Assembly (NCBI GenBank): GCA_963770995.1
Contig: CAVYRS010000005.1
Location: forward strand, 930,001 to 994,000
Origin: CAVSWN01 sp963770995
GTDB lineage: Bacteria; Acidobacteriota; Vicinamibacteria; Vicinamibacterales; CAVVIG01
Reading direction: 5' to 3'
Length of the DNA: 64,000 nt
Numbering within the stretch: position 1 is the stretch's first letter; every line of letters starts with the position of its first letter. Below, piece after piece: positions 44,390 to 53,097 of this stretch. The notes under the pieces were generated by a model. It saw nothing but the letters and a program-made list of their open reading frames with translations, was not told the origin of the DNA and did no database searches. The position numbers and the translations under genes are program-made.

Positions 44390-45274
44390 ATGGCGCACCG
44401 ATGTGACTTACAGACGCCGCGGCCTCGCGCAAAGGTGACGCGACACACCTCGGCGCTTGGGCGCTGGGAGTTGGCGACGGGACCGCCTGCTGAAGCGTTG
44501 CGCCCGTTCGCTCGCGAGTACGTCGGGTGGAGCGAACAGGTGCCGGCGCCGCTGTGCCGCCGCGAGCTGCCCACGGAGGAGGCGCCCCTCATCATCAACT
44601 TCGGCGCCACGTTTCACCTGTTCGCGCCAGGAGACTCCCGTCGTAGTCTCGATCTCGCCAGCTTCATCACCGGCGCCTATGACACCTATCAGCTCGTCGA
44701 ATCGGTCGGAGCATCCAGCGGCGTCCAGGTCAATTTCACCCTTCTTGGCATCCGCCTCCTCGTGGGTCGGCCAATCGAGGACATGAAAAACCGCGCGTTC
44801 GCGCCAGAAGAGATCTTCGGCGAGTTCGCTCGCGAGCTGACCCATCGCCTGTATGACGCCACGTCGTGGGACGCGCGCTTCGAGTGCCTCGACCACGCCC
44901 TCGCGATGCGTATAGGCAACCCGCTGGACGTGCCCGCGGGTGTGCGTTGCGCGTGGCACCGGTTGGTTGCCTCGCGCGGGCGATCGAGCATCGCCTCCAT
45001 CGTGCAGGAGGTCGGCTGGAGCCAGAGACACTTCATCGCACAGTTCAAGCACGAAATCGGTGTCTCGCCGAAGGTCTTCGCCCGCATGCTGCGATTTGGA
45101 CACGTCGTCCGTGCGATTCGTGCCGGCCAGACTGCCGATCTCGCAGACCTCGCGCTTGAGTCCGGCTACTACGATCAGTCGCACCTCAATCGTGACGTGC
45201 GTGAGTTCGCAGGCACGACACCTGGGGAACTGCTGGACAGCCTGCTCCCCGACCGCCGGGGCTTCGCCGTCTAG
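44390..45274 (+). CDS. AraC-family transcriptional regulator
   Basis: A 294-residue protein. The N-terminal sensor domain includes LATGPPAEALRPFAREYVGW, APLIINFGATFHLFAPG and VQVNFTLLGIRLLVGRPIED. The C-terminal double HTH is SSIASIVQEVGWSQRHFIAQ, FKHEIGVSPKVFARMLRFGH and TADLADLALESGYYDQSHLN, ending REFAGTTPGEL. Layout and length match the DUF6597-type AraC subgroup. It is divergent from the NTF2-like gene and followed by a VOC gene 61 bp later, both likely targets. Confidence 0.88.
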   Translation: MAHRCDLQTPRPRAKVTRHTSALGRWELATGPPAEALRPFAREYVGWSEQVPAPLCRRELPTEEAPLIINFGATFHLFAPGDSRRSLDLASFITGAYDTYQLVESVGASSGVQVNFTLLGIRLLVGRPIEDMKNRAFAPEEIFGEFARELTHRLYDATSWDARFECLDHALAMRIGNPLDVPAGVRCAWHRLVASRGRSSIASIVQEVGWSQRHFIAQFKHEIGVSPKVFARMLRFGHVVRAIRAGQTADLADLALESGYYDQSHLNRDVREFAGTTPGELLDSLLPDRRGFAV

Positions 45275-45335
45275 GTCAATTCCGTCCAAGTGCGTGCCCG
45301 CACCTTCGGGCTATGGTGTCTGCCAGGAGAGTCAC

Positions 45336-46128
45336 ATGATGATGCAGGCACACCGCCAGACCGTCTTCCCAGCCCCTCGATACGATGATGCGTGGGCAGC
45401 GATCGCGTTTCTCGAGTTGTGTTTCGGCTTCGAACGGCAGACCGTGCACGAGGGCCCGAATGGGACGGTGGCGCACGGCGAGCTTCGTCTGGGGACGGCG
45501 AGCTTTGGCTTGAGCTCGGCGAACGGCCCCGTCACTTCAGACAATCCCTGGACCTCGGTACGGAGCGGCGTCTATGTGGCGCTGCAAGACGCGAACGCCG
45601 TCGATGCGCACCACGCCCACGCGAAGGCTGCCGGAGCCGTGATCGCCATGCCGTTGGAAGACACGGACTACGGCTCGCGTCAGTACTCCGTCTGGGACGG
45701 CGACCACCGTTTGTGGTGCTTCGGCACGTATAACCATGCGCCGCTCGGCGAGCCGACGCTGTTCTTGGTCCTGCGGAATCCGGACGGACCGGCCACGGCT
45801 CGCTGGCTCGCGCACGCATTTGGCTTCGAGCCCGCGCGCACGAGCAGCGCTTCCCGCACGTCGGCCGAGTGCACGGAACTTCGTCTCGGCGACAGTGCCC
45901 TGTGGTTGAGTTCCGCGCCGCCCGACGATTTCCTGTGGAGCAGAGACTGGCACGCTACACGTCGTCGTGGCAAACGTTGACGCACACCACGATCGGGCCA
46001 GCCGATCTGGCGCGACGATCGTGCAATCGCCAACGGACACAGCCGACGGGTCTCGCGTCTACTGGGCGCGAGACACCGAAGGTTACTTGTGGAGCTTCGG
46101 CACCCAGCAACCGAGTTCGTCTCGCTGA
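45336..46128 (+). pseudogene. Two-domain VOC protein, single-base frameshift near the 3' end
   Basis: It starts MMMQAHRQTVFPAPRYDDAW and holds one VOC domain (IAFLELCFGFERQTVHEGPN to YSVWDGDHRLWCFGTY) and most of a second (PTLFLVLRNPDGPATARWLA, ALWLSSAPPDDFLWSRDWH). Near 45953 one base shifts the frame into an early stop at 45980. The other frame completes the domain as LHVVVANVDAHHDRASRSGA, VYWARDTEGYLWSFGT and stops at 46128. The correction gives about 263 residues. The 23-bp repeat overlaps the stop codon. Confidence 0.75.
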
Positions 46129-46136
46129 AGGGACGA
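46114..46136 (+). repeat. 23-bp exact repeat, copy 2
   Basis: Identical to 5725-5747 in inverted orientation. It covers the last codons and stop of the VOC gene, so in this copy part of it is coding. Confidence 0.55.
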
Positions 46137-46200
46137 CGGTCCGATGACACACCTTCTCATCTCGGCGCTTGCGCCATAAGGTCATCCGTGAAGAAGAGTG

Positions 46201-46620
46201 TTATCTGCCGCCGTGGACGTGCGATGCGCCCGGAAGTGGCCCGGCGGGCGCCCGCGGCGCAATGGGCTTCACCTTCCAGCGCATGTACGCCACGAACGTG
46301 GCGAGCGCAAGAAGGACAGCCGTGGTGGCGGCCGAGCTCACCTCCCCGCGCACGGTGTGCAGGATGGTCGCGCTGACCATCACCGTCATCAGCCCTGCGG
46401 CCGCGCCCGATATCAGCCACGGCTGGATCCGTGTGATGCCGGGAAGGGTAAGGCCGATCGCGGCCGATACCTCGGCGACGCCAATGAAGAGGCGGAGCGC
46501 CGGAGAAATCGAAGCGTTCATCTGCTCGACCATCTCGGCTGGCGGATTAAGAAAGAGCACGCCGTGCGCGAAGAACGCCACGGCTAGTAACGTTTGCAGC
46601 ACCCACAACAATATGCTCAT
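46201..46620 (-). CDS. DoxX family membrane protein (paralog of 33023-33439)
   Basis: A 139-residue, four-helix protein. Start 46620 (MSILLWVLQTLLAVAFFAHG) follows AGGAGGAG. It shares FLNPPAEMVEQMNASIS, GVAEVSAAIGLTLPGITR and VRGEVSSAATTAVLLALATF with the first copy. The C-terminus ends in a short His/Gly tail (SHVHGGR). It is separated from the DUF1801 gene by 51 bp in the same direction. Confidence 0.87.
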   Translation of the reverse strand: MSILLWVLQTLLAVAFFAHGVLFLNPPAEMVEQMNASISPALRLFIGVAEVSAAIGLTLPGITRIQPWLISGAAAGLMTVMVSATILHTVRGEVSSAATTAVLLALATFVAYMRWKVKPIAPRAPAGPLPGASHVHGGR

Positions 46621-46671
46621 GGTTCTCCTCCTCTGGGCGCGACGCGCGTGGTACACGTGAGCCCATGCGGC

Positions 46672-47076
46672 TCACCCTGACTTCTTCTTTCCTCGCAGCT
46701 CTGCGATCCGTGCGCGGACGAGCTGTTTCACCAGGCCCGTCGGTATGGGCTCGTCGAGACGAAAGCGGACGGTCCCCTTCCCCGAAGTTTCGTAGCCGCG
46801 TAGCTCCCTCGCCAACACCCGCGTCGTCGCCGTGCTGAGTGGATAGATACTGCTGTGCTGTTTCCACGCGGCGTACCACACCAGCCCCTTTCCGTCGAGA
46901 CGAAAGGCTGGAATGCCATAGCTAAAACTCTCGACCGCGGCCGGCGCGGCCGCCCGAATGGTGGCACGCAGCTTCTCCAGGTGTTGTCGGGCGTCGGGGG
47001 AAAGGGCCGTCAGGTACGTCCGCACCTGCTCGCTCGGTTGTGCGGCCCTCGATCGTGTTCGTTGTGCAGCTGTCAT
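46672..47076 (-). CDS. DUF1801 (YdhG-like) protein
   Basis: A 134-residue protein; start 47076 follows GAGAGGAGG. Family core: YLTALSPDARQHLEKLRATI, AVESFSYGIPAFRLDGKGLV and WYAAWKQHSSIYPLSTA, then GTVRFRLDEPIPTGLVKQLV with basic tail GKKKSG. DUF1801 adopts an iron-chaperone/frataxin-like fold. Its function is not settled. It leads a short leftward operon with DoxX. Confidence 0.88.
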   Translation of the reverse strand: MTAAQRTRSRAAQPSEQVRTYLTALSPDARQHLEKLRATIRAAAPAAVESFSYGIPAFRLDGKGLVWYAAWKQHSSIYPLSTATTRVLARELRGYETSGKGTVRFRLDEPIPTGLVKQLVRARIAELRGKKKSG

Positions 47077-47149
47077 ACAACGCCTCCTCTCCCTTGTCGC
47101 TGGACACCGAGGCGTAAGGCGTCGATGTCCTTCATCGCAGATCCGGCAT

Positions 47150-47314
47150 TCAAGCACGCTGGAGCTTCGCCACGAGCTCCTCGAGACGGTCGTAGCTAAC
47201 GCCCGCACCGGTGGCCATGCCGCTGCCCATGTCGCGCACCTCAAGCGACGGGTAGCGCACGGTCGCCGCCATCCGCGTCTTGCTGCCCTCGGTCGTGAAC
47301 TCGATAGTCACCAC
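47150..47314 (-). pseudogene. 3' remnant of an SRPBCC-domain gene
   Basis: The last ~54 residues read VVTIEFTTEGSKTRMAATVR, YPSLEVRDMGSGMATGAGVS and YDRLEELVAKLQ. The tail is closely similar to the remnant at 7766-7884. The N-terminal two thirds are absent. Confidence 0.6.
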
Positions 47315-47337
47315 CGACACGCAGAATCGTTCCGCAG

Positions 47338-47520
47338 GTGGAGGAACAAATCTCCTATGGAACAACGGTGATGTTCTTGCTGGGCCGCCACCTCGTGGGA
47401 TCCGTGTCGCAGCCACGTCATCTGTCGTTCTTCACGGCGAGCCCGCAGCTGGCCCAGGCTATGAAAAGCGAGATCACGAAGATGCACGGGGTCAGCGGTG
47501 CCACCATTCACGTCTCGCCT
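47338..47520 (+). pseudogene. Remnant of a DUF1801 gene
   Basis: The frame reads EEQISYGTTVMFLLGRHLVG, PRHLSFFTASPQLAQAMKSE and KMHGVSGATIHVSPDNA, matching the middle of DUF1801 proteins (ISYG..., HLSFF..., T-I-H/R-F-x-P-D). The start and the C-terminal LVKKLVxxR helix are missing. It abuts a VOC gene end. Confidence 0.45.
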
Positions 47521-47532
47521 GACAATGCCGCA

Positions 47533-48309
47533 CTATTGCGCCTTTCTCGCATGAAGCGCGAACGCAGCGCCCTGCGGATCCATCGCGTTCACCACCCAGT
47601 CGCCGCCAGGCACCTCGATCGGCCCGTTGAGAATCTGCCCGCCGTTCGCCTTGATGCGCTCGATCGCTGCGGTGATGTCGGGCACGCGAAAATAGATCTG
47701 CCAGTTGGGCGGGACGTGCGCCATCTCGGGCGGCTTGTTCATCATGCCGCCGATCATCCCGTGGGGGCGGTTGAACATCTGGTACGTGCCAGCCGGGCCC
47801 ATGTCGAGTGCCTCGCTGGGCTGCCAACCGAAGATCTCCTGATAGAACTTCATTGCCGCCGGTGCTTCCGTCGTCATCAGCTCGAGCCATGACGCCTCGC
47901 CGACTTCGGCTGCTGCCTCCGGCGGCTGGTCGCCGGTTGCTGGCTCGTGGATGTAGAAGGCGGCACCCTGCGGATCCTTCATCATCTGCATGCGCCCGAC
48001 AGTCGGCACCTCGATCACTGGCGTACATTCGCTGCCGCCAAGTCGCTTGATCCGGGCCGCAGCGTCTTCTAGTTTCGGCACGCCCACATACATGGCCCAA
48101 AACGGCGGCGCATTCACCCCTTGCTTGATGCCCGCAACAGCGGATCCGCCGCGTCGATTGAACATGGTGTAGGGCTGAGGCGAGTCCTTGAACGGCGCCG
48201 CGGTCCAGCCGACCACACTCTTGTAAAAGGATTCCGCAGCTTTCATGTCGGTTGTCATCAACTCGTACCAGAGCGGACGTCCGAGCAGTGTTGAGGTGGC
48301 AACAGTCAT
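47533..48309 (-). CDS. Two-domain VOC (glyoxalase-like) protein
   Basis: An intact 258-residue protein with two VOC domains: LWYELMTTDMKAAESFYKSV to MKDPQGAAFYIHEPA and ASWLELMTTEAPAAMKFYQE to AMDPQGAAFALHAR. The duplicated W-x-E-L-M-T-T opening is diagnostic of the 27-kDa antigen/hydroxylase-like group. A likely start at 48309 has GGGAGG upstream. It is separate from neighbours. Substrate unknown. Confidence 0.9.
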   Translation of the reverse strand: MTVATSTLLGRPLWYELMTTDMKAAESFYKSVVGWTAAPFKDSPQPYTMFNRRGGSAVAGIKQGVNAPPFWAMYVGVPKLEDAAARIKRLGGSECTPVIEVPTVGRMQMMKDPQGAAFYIHEPATGDQPPEAAAEVGEASWLELMTTEAPAAMKFYQEIFGWQPSEALDMGPAGTYQMFNRPHGMIGGMMNKPPEMAHVPPNWQIYFRVPDITAAIERIKANGGQILNGPIEVPGGDWVVNAMDPQGAAFALHARKAQ

Positions 48310-48419
48310 CGAAACCTCCCAGGCTGGAAAAACACGGCGACAGACGCGTCAACGATACAGACTCCCCAAACGGTCGAAAGTCATCGCTCTACAGATTGCG
48401 ACTGGTCGACTACTGTTGA

Positions 48420-48793
48420 GTTTGACGCTTTCGGCGTTAGATATTCCTGTGCAGGACGTCGCCCGCGCCCGCAAGTTCTACGAAGAGACGATCGGCCTCG
48501 ATCCGAAGCACGAGACCGAGAGCGGCGTGGTCTACGAGTTTGCGCGCGGGACAGTGTGCTTTCTGTTTCAGACGCCCAATGCCGCGACGTCCAAGGCGAG
48601 CCAGGCATTCTGGCAGGTTGAAAACATTGAGCGCGAAGTTTGCCGAGCTGAAACGCCGCGGCGTGAATTTCGAGGAATACGACATGCCGGGGATGAAGCC
48701 GGAAACAGCATCTACACAGGGGGCGGTGCGAAGGCGGCGTGGTTCAAGGACTCCGAGGGCAATACTCCTGCGCTCATCCAGGACATACCGTGA
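48420..48793 (+). pseudogene. VOC protein gene with two frameshifts
   Basis: The reading LTLSALDIPVQDVARARKFY, EETIGLDPKHETESGVVYEF and FLFQTPNAATSKASQAFWQV is a VOC N-terminal half. Between about 48630 and 48700 the frame must shift to give KFAELKRRGVNFEEYDMPGM, then shift back to SIYTGGGAKAAWFKDSEGNT. The expected ATG is missing (TTG or none). It is decayed or poorly assembled. Confidence 0.65.
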
Positions 48794-48845
48794 CGCGCGC
48801 CTGGCAGCGGCGAAGAACTGTGACGACGCTGGCGGGGAAACGCCG

Positions 48846-49796
48846 TCAGTGTGCCAATGACGGCGACAGACCGAACAATGGGAACAACTTCTCAGTATCG
48901 AGAAAGGAATTCCATGCCGCAATCCGGTCTTCCGTGAGCTCGAGCACGATAATCGCCCACGGCTCGAGTGTCCCGTCGGGTCCAGGGTGATACTGGCCAA
49001 ACGCGGGGGAGCCGCACGCGGCTGTCCTGACAAGACGCGATCCGCGGCACCCGATTCCGCGACCCAGGAGCCAGCCACGAATCGCATCCGGACCACGGAG
49101 CCACAGCGTGTACGGCGGCATTGACAGCGTCGCGTCTTCGCGCAACAGCGCAACCAGATCGTCGACGTCGTAGCGGTGGAACGCGTCAACGTAGCGCTCC
49201 AGGAGCTTTGATTGCGCGTCAGTAAGGGCCCCTTCGGCGCTGCCGGAGTCGCGGTTGCCGAGCGTCGCCCGAGCGCGCTGGACGGCGCTGTTTACGGCCG
49301 CGATGGAGGTCTCCAGAGACTCAGCGACTTCAGTGGCGGACCACCCGAGAACCTCGGTCAGCAGTAATGCAGCTCGCTGTCGCGGCGGGAGGCGCTGAAG
49401 GGCTGCCACGAACGCCAGGCGCGTACTCTGGCGAAGCGCGGTGAGCTCGAAGGGATCCGCATCCGAGGGAAGCGCAGACGCGTCGGGAATCGGCTCGAGC
49501 CAATGCGTGCGTGGCCGCGTCTCGAGCGGATCGTCGATGGAGCCGGCCGCCCGTTCTTCCATCGGACGGACACGACGCGCGCGGTCCCCAAGCGCATCGA
49601 GGCAGACGTTCGTTGCGATTCGATACAACCACGTCCGCAGTGACGACCGGCCATCGAACCGGTCCAGACTGCGCCAGGCACGGACCATCGTGTCTTGGAC
49701 GGCGTCCTCAGCGTCGAAAGCCGAGCCCAACATCCGATAGCAGTGGCCGATCAGCGCCGGACGATATGTTTCGAGCTGGGCAACGTCGACCTGCAT
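48846..49796 (-). CDS. ECF sigma factor with SnoaL-like C-terminal domain (SigG/ECF-G type)
   Basis: A 316-residue sigma factor. Start 49796 (MQVDVAQLETYRPALIGHCY) follows GAGGTAG. Region 2: YRMLGSAFDAEDAVQDTMVR and SLRTWLYRIATNVCLDALGD. Region 4: LPPRQRAALLLTEVLGWSAT and VAESLETSIAAVNSAVQRAR. The NTF2-like extension includes RYVDAFHRYDVDDLVALLRE and MPPYTLWLRGPDAIRGWLLG. This group controls oxidative and other stress genes without a paired anti-sigma factor. A remnant of a close paralog's start is found at 51390-51508. Confidence 0.9.
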   Translation of the reverse strand: MQVDVAQLETYRPALIGHCYRMLGSAFDAEDAVQDTMVRAWRSLDRFDGRSSLRTWLYRIATNVCLDALGDRARRVRPMEERAAGSIDDPLETRPRTHWLEPIPDASALPSDADPFELTALRQSTRLAFVAALQRLPPRQRAALLLTEVLGWSATEVAESLETSIAAVNSAVQRARATLGNRDSGSAEGALTDAQSKLLERYVDAFHRYDVDDLVALLREDATLSMPPYTLWLRGPDAIRGWLLGRGIGCRGSRLVRTAACGSPAFGQYHPGPDGTLEPWAIIVLELTEDRIAAWNSFLDTEKLFPLFGLSPSLAH

Positions 49797-49932
49797 ACGC
49801 TACCTCATGGGGGCTGGTGGCTCAGCTGCGTGCGTTTCAATCGTCCATTCATGGTTATATCGAATAGGCGCTCTTCCGAATCGACATGGACCGCGCTCTC
49901 AACCCACGGTCACACGGCCCTGCCCATTGACG

Positions 49933-50718
49933 TCAGGGCGTCGTGGTCTCGTGAACCGCGCATGCGCAGCCGGTGGCATGGAAGCGCCCGTTGGCTTCGA
50001 CAACGCCCGCCTTCCCGTACATATTGTGCGGCCGCACCCAATCGACGAGGGTGTGATAGGGCCCGTTCTCGCTGCGCCCCTTGGGGGTCATGTCGAAATA
50101 CCTGTAGGCGCCCAGGAACTCCTCGCCTCCGCGACCAAACGTTGAATACGTATGGAAGATTTGGCCGGCGTCGTCTTTGACGAACACGCTGTCGCCGGAG
50201 CGATCCTCTAACCAGGGATTGACGTATTCGTAATTGTAAAAGGCACGTCCTGCCGCGACCTGCTCGCGCGTAAACGAGACCTTGAAATCGTAGTTGAAGT
50301 CCGAGTGGAAGGAGGAGACCCAGCGAAAACGCCAACCCATCCGGTTGCGGACCATTTCGATCTCATCGATCGGTGCGCGAGCGACCACTGCATACGTCAG
50401 GTCATGGTTGTGCAGATGTACCTGGACGCCTTCGATGTGGTCAACCTCGAAGGAGCATCCCACGCATTGCGTTTCCTGGCTCGGACCCATCATGAAGTGC
50501 TTGATGAAGAGCTGGCTACGGCCGTCGAAAAGGTCAGCGAGCGTGATCTTTCCCTCTGGCACGTCGAAGACATATTCCTTCTCGACCCTGACCCAAGGGA
50601 GCTCACGCCGCTGCCGGCTGATCTCGTCGCGCTCGCGCGTGTAGGCCTTCTCCCGTTTTAAAAGAGCGATGCGCTCTTTCAGCCATTCTTCACGAGAGAC
50701 GACTCTGTGTGTCGGCAT
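49933..50718 (-). CDS. DUF899 thioredoxin-like protein (third paralog)
   Basis: A 261-residue protein; start 50718 (MPTHRVVSREEWLKERIALL) follows GAGGAG. Family blocks: RRELPWVRVEKEYVFDVPEG, LADLFDGRSQLFIKHFMMGP, CxxC in TQCVGCSFEVDHIEG, VSSFHSDFNYDFKVSFT, and DWVRPHNMYG at the end. It resembles the 31435 copy more than the 40028 copy. It is followed by the ECF sigma gene in the same direction after 136 bp. Confidence 0.88.
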   Translation of the reverse strand: MPTHRVVSREEWLKERIALLKREKAYTRERDEISRQRRELPWVRVEKEYVFDVPEGKITLADLFDGRSQLFIKHFMMGPSQETQCVGCSFEVDHIEGVQVHLHNHDLTYAVVARAPIDEIEMVRNRMGWRFRWVSSFHSDFNYDFKVSFTREQVAAGRAFYNYEYVNPWLEDRSGDSVFVKDDAGQIFHTYSTFGRGGEEFLGAYRYFDMTPKGRSENGPYHTLVDWVRPHNMYGKAGVVEANGRFHATGCACAVHETTTP

Positions 50719-50970
50719 CAGCTCCTCATTTTCCACCGGACCCTGAAGCCAGTCCACGGGCATCTGTGAGAGGCCCCGTAGGCTTCCGCTCCGACTCTCA
50801 GGCATAGACTCCGCAGCGCCGCAGAAATCATCGGTGCGTCAACCTCGCGATGTGCAGCAGCCAAGCTGAACAACACAGCCGACCAACCGGGAATTCCGGG
50901 ACCGATGATTCTCGTGTGCGGCAGCAGTCTTTACGGTTGAACGCATTTCGCTCGCACACAGGGGTCCTGG

Positions 50971-51384
50971 ATGCTCGCCAACCTCCCACGGAGAATGTTC
51001 GTCAACCTGCCGGTCCGCGACCTGAACAGGTCGATCCAGTTCTTCTCTGCACTCGGCTTCACATTCAATCCGAGGTTCACCGATGACAAGGCTGCTTGCA
51101 TGGTCGTCAGCGACGAGGCGTTCGTCATGCTCTTGACCGAACCGTTCTTCAAGACGTTTACGCATCGGCGAGTCTGCAACACAGCGAAGGACACGGAGGG
51201 GCTGTTCGCGTTGTCATGCAGCAGCAGGGCCGAAGTGGACGAGATGGTCAAGACTGCCATCGCCGCCGGTGGCAAGCACGCCATGGCCAAGCAGGAGCAC
51301 AATTTCATGTACGGCTGGAGCTTCTTCGACCTCGACGGCCATCACTGGGAGGTCATCTGGATGGATTCATCGACGGTCCAGTAA
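50971..51384 (+). CDS. VOC family protein
   Basis: A complete 137-residue protein of the extradiol-dioxygenase-like VOC branch: RRMFVNLPVRDLNRSIQFFS, ALGFTFNPRFTDDKAACMVV, FVMLLTEPFFKTF, VDEMVKTAIAAGGKHAMAKQ and WSFFDLDGHHWEVIWMD. The closing DGHHWEV supplies the usual C-terminal Glu. The start may also be the ATG at 50995 (MFVNLP). Monocistronic. Confidence 0.88.
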   Translation: MLANLPRRMFVNLPVRDLNRSIQFFSALGFTFNPRFTDDKAACMVVSDEAFVMLLTEPFFKTFTHRRVCNTAKDTEGLFALSCSSRAEVDEMVKTAIAAGGKHAMAKQEHNFMYGWSFFDLDGHHWEVIWMDSSTVQ

Positions 51385-51389
51385 GCGAT

Positions 51390-51508
51390 CGAGGCTGCGC
51401 CAAGGCGCGCACCATCGTGTCCTGTACGGCACCTTCGGCGTCGAAGGCTGAGCCCAACATGCGGCAGCAGTGGCCGGTCAGGGCAGCGCGATGCGTTTCA
51501 AGCTGGAG
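51390..51508 (-). pseudogene. 5' remnant of an ECF sigma gene
   Basis: About 40 codons read LETHRAALTGHCCRMLGSAF and DAEGAVQDTMVRALAQPRS, clearly related to residues 8-45 of the sigma factor at 48846-49796. It lacks a start and ends without region 4. It is a leftover of a duplicated or exchanged cassette. Confidence 0.6.
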
Positions 51509-51517
51509 AAAACCTCT

Positions 51518-51645
51518 TCAGTCGTCGAGTCGTCGTTCCAGCCGAATGGTGACAGTGTCTCCCGCTTGCTTGGAGATGGCCTTGCGCACGTCGGCCTTGA
51601 TCGGCAGCTTATGTCGCCCATCTCCCAACGCTGATCCCCGCGTCA
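51518..51645 (-). pseudogene. 3' remnant of a DUF1905-domain gene
   Basis: The frame ends LGDGRHKLPIKADVRKAISK and QAGDTVTIRLERRLDD at TGA 51518-51520, matching the C-terminal beta-barrel segment of DUF1905 proteins (K-A-D-V-R-K-A-I, G-D-T-V). The first half is absent. Confidence 0.5.
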
Positions 51646-51679
51646 AGCGCGCCCCTGTCTCAGGGTTCGGCACGTGTGA

Positions 51680-51982
51680 TCACACTAGCGCACCCTTTAT
51701 CAAGAGAGCGCTGCGGACGGACTGATCCTTGAGGTGTAGCCAACGTTGCCGCTCCTCGTCGTTGGAGTAGCGAGCGAGACCTTCTTCGGTTTCGAAGCGG
51801 ACGATATGCACTTCATACGGCAACTCGCCGGATCCAGCGATCTTGGACGCCTGGTCGGGGCGAAGACGCAGCAGAAGCTCACCGGAGTACCGACTCAACC
51901 GAGGAAGAACGATCTCTTCGAACTGCTGGAAGTCGGCCTCGCGGCCTTCGCGGACATGGATCAGCTGCGTCAGGTAAATCAT
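51680..51982 (-). CDS. DUF1330-like small protein
   Basis: A 100-residue ferredoxin-like-fold protein: IYLTQLIHVREGREADFQQF, EEIVLPRLSRYSGELLLRLR and YEVHIVRFETEEGLARYSND. Its start overlaps the in-frame end of the uncorrected cupin frame. With the cupin frame corrected, the gap is 33 bp. Unknown function; probably co-transcribed with the cupin gene. Confidence 0.8.
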   Translation of the reverse strand: MIYLTQLIHVREGREADFQQFEEIVLPRLSRYSGELLLRLRPDQASKIAGSGELPYEVHIVRFETEEGLARYSNDEERQRWLHLKDQSVRSALLIKGALV

Positions 51983-52015
51983 CTGATTAGTCTCCCAGTC
52001 GACCTCATCGCCCCT

Positions 52016-52344
52016 CTAGCCGAACTCTGCCCTCGCCGGGGAGTCGACGATGATGCCCCCCCGCCATCGGTCAGCGCCCGGACCGAGTGCCGCGCGTTGC
52101 TCGGCACGACCGCGGCCACGCCAGGGCGAGCGACCTGCGTGACGCCGTCGACCGTGAGCTCGAGTTCGCCTTCGAGCACTTCGTACAACTCCTCCTGCGG
52201 ATGGTGATGCTCATGAATCGAGGCGCCGCGAGTGAATTCGTAGTGCGCGACGGTCATGTTGACGGCATGGAAGTATCGCCCTCGCCAACCCGGCAGGCGT
52301 TCGGTCACCTTCAGTTTGTCGACATCAACGAACGACAAGGTCAC
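52016..52344 (-). pseudogene. Small cupin protein with a homopolymer frameshift
   Basis: The cupin barrel is clear: ERLPGWRGRYFHAVNMTVAH, YEFTRGASIHEHHHPQEELY with the metal-binding HxH...E set, EVLEGELELTVDGVTQVARP and VVPSNARHSVRALTDGG. At a run of seven C (52056-52062, G on the coding strand) the frame slips. The corrected end IIVDSPARAEFG stops at 52016, as is normal for this family. Run-length slippage or a homopolymer sequencing error explains it. Confidence 0.75.
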
Positions 52345-52490
52345 ACTCCTGCACTCAGCCTACGCGAACGGGCCCAGTCTGCGCGAGCTCAGGGTCCTCG
52401 CTGCGGCAGACTCGCATGCTCCCCCGGCCATCCCGCCGTACGATCATCGCCAGTTCGTCGCTGCGGCGCTACCCGTGGTCCAGATGAACC

Positions 52491-52871
52491 CTAAAGCGCG
52501 CTGATGGTGACGTAGTATCCGTCGAGATCGCGGACAGCGAACTCCTTCGTTCGAGTATTCGGGTTCATATGAGGCTCCTCTTCGAGGCGAGGGACGAGCC
52601 CGCGGGCCCTTTGCAATGCCAGATCGAAATCGTCGACGCGAAAGAACAAGAGGAGCCCGTTTCCTGGTGTCGCGCGGTCAGGACTCATCAAGGAGGGGTG
52701 TTCGTGGGCGCCCCATTCGTGGAGACAGAGCAGGACAGTTCCGTCCGAGTCGAGGAGTTGACCAAACTCGTCGTGGGCCGGTGCCGTCTGCGGCTGGCCG
52801 AAGAGAGACTGGTACCACTTGATGCTCGCGCGGACGTCGTTCACCCCGATGATCGTCCAGGTGCGCTTCAT
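52491..52871 (-). CDS. VOC family protein
   Basis: A 126-residue protein: TWTIIGVNDVRASIKWYQSL, FGQPQTAPAHDEFGQLLDSD, LCLHEWGAHEHPSLMSPDRA and EFAVRDLDGYYVTISAL. It is complete, without lesions. The start at 52871 has GGAGGA upstream. Possible metal ligand His in CLHEW. Unknown substrate. Confidence 0.87.
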   Translation of the reverse strand: MKRTWTIIGVNDVRASIKWYQSLFGQPQTAPAHDEFGQLLDSDGTVLLCLHEWGAHEHPSLMSPDRATPGNGLLLFFRVDDFDLALQRARGLVPRLEEEPHMNPNTRTKEFAVRDLDGYYVTISAL

Positions 52872-53029
52872 GGTGCTCCTCCGGCGACCTGCTCAGAAAA
52901 TAGCTCTACGCGACCGCCTCGACCGTGACCTTGACGCGGAGGTGTTCGAGCGCGTGGACGGCGCGGCCCTCGCCCGGTCGACGTCGCGGTCCCATAGTAG
53001 TCCGCCAAGGTTGCGTACTCCTGCCTTAT

Positions 53030-53086
53030 TCAACTAGATGGTTGACAATGGTTCGGCGCCTGGTACATATTCAACCTGATGGTTGA
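53030..53086 (+). promoter_or_regulatory. Twin ArsR-type operators before the arsR-SRPBCC operon
   Basis: Site 1 TCAACTAGATGGTTGA (53030-53045) and site 2 TCAACCTGATGGTTGA (53071-53086) have 5-bp TCAAC/GTTGA arms and 6-bp spacers, 41 bp apart. The second overlaps potential upstream start codons of arsR. The geometry mirrors the pair at 5492-5552. Confidence 0.7.
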
Positions 53087-53097
53087 TGATGCTGGTA

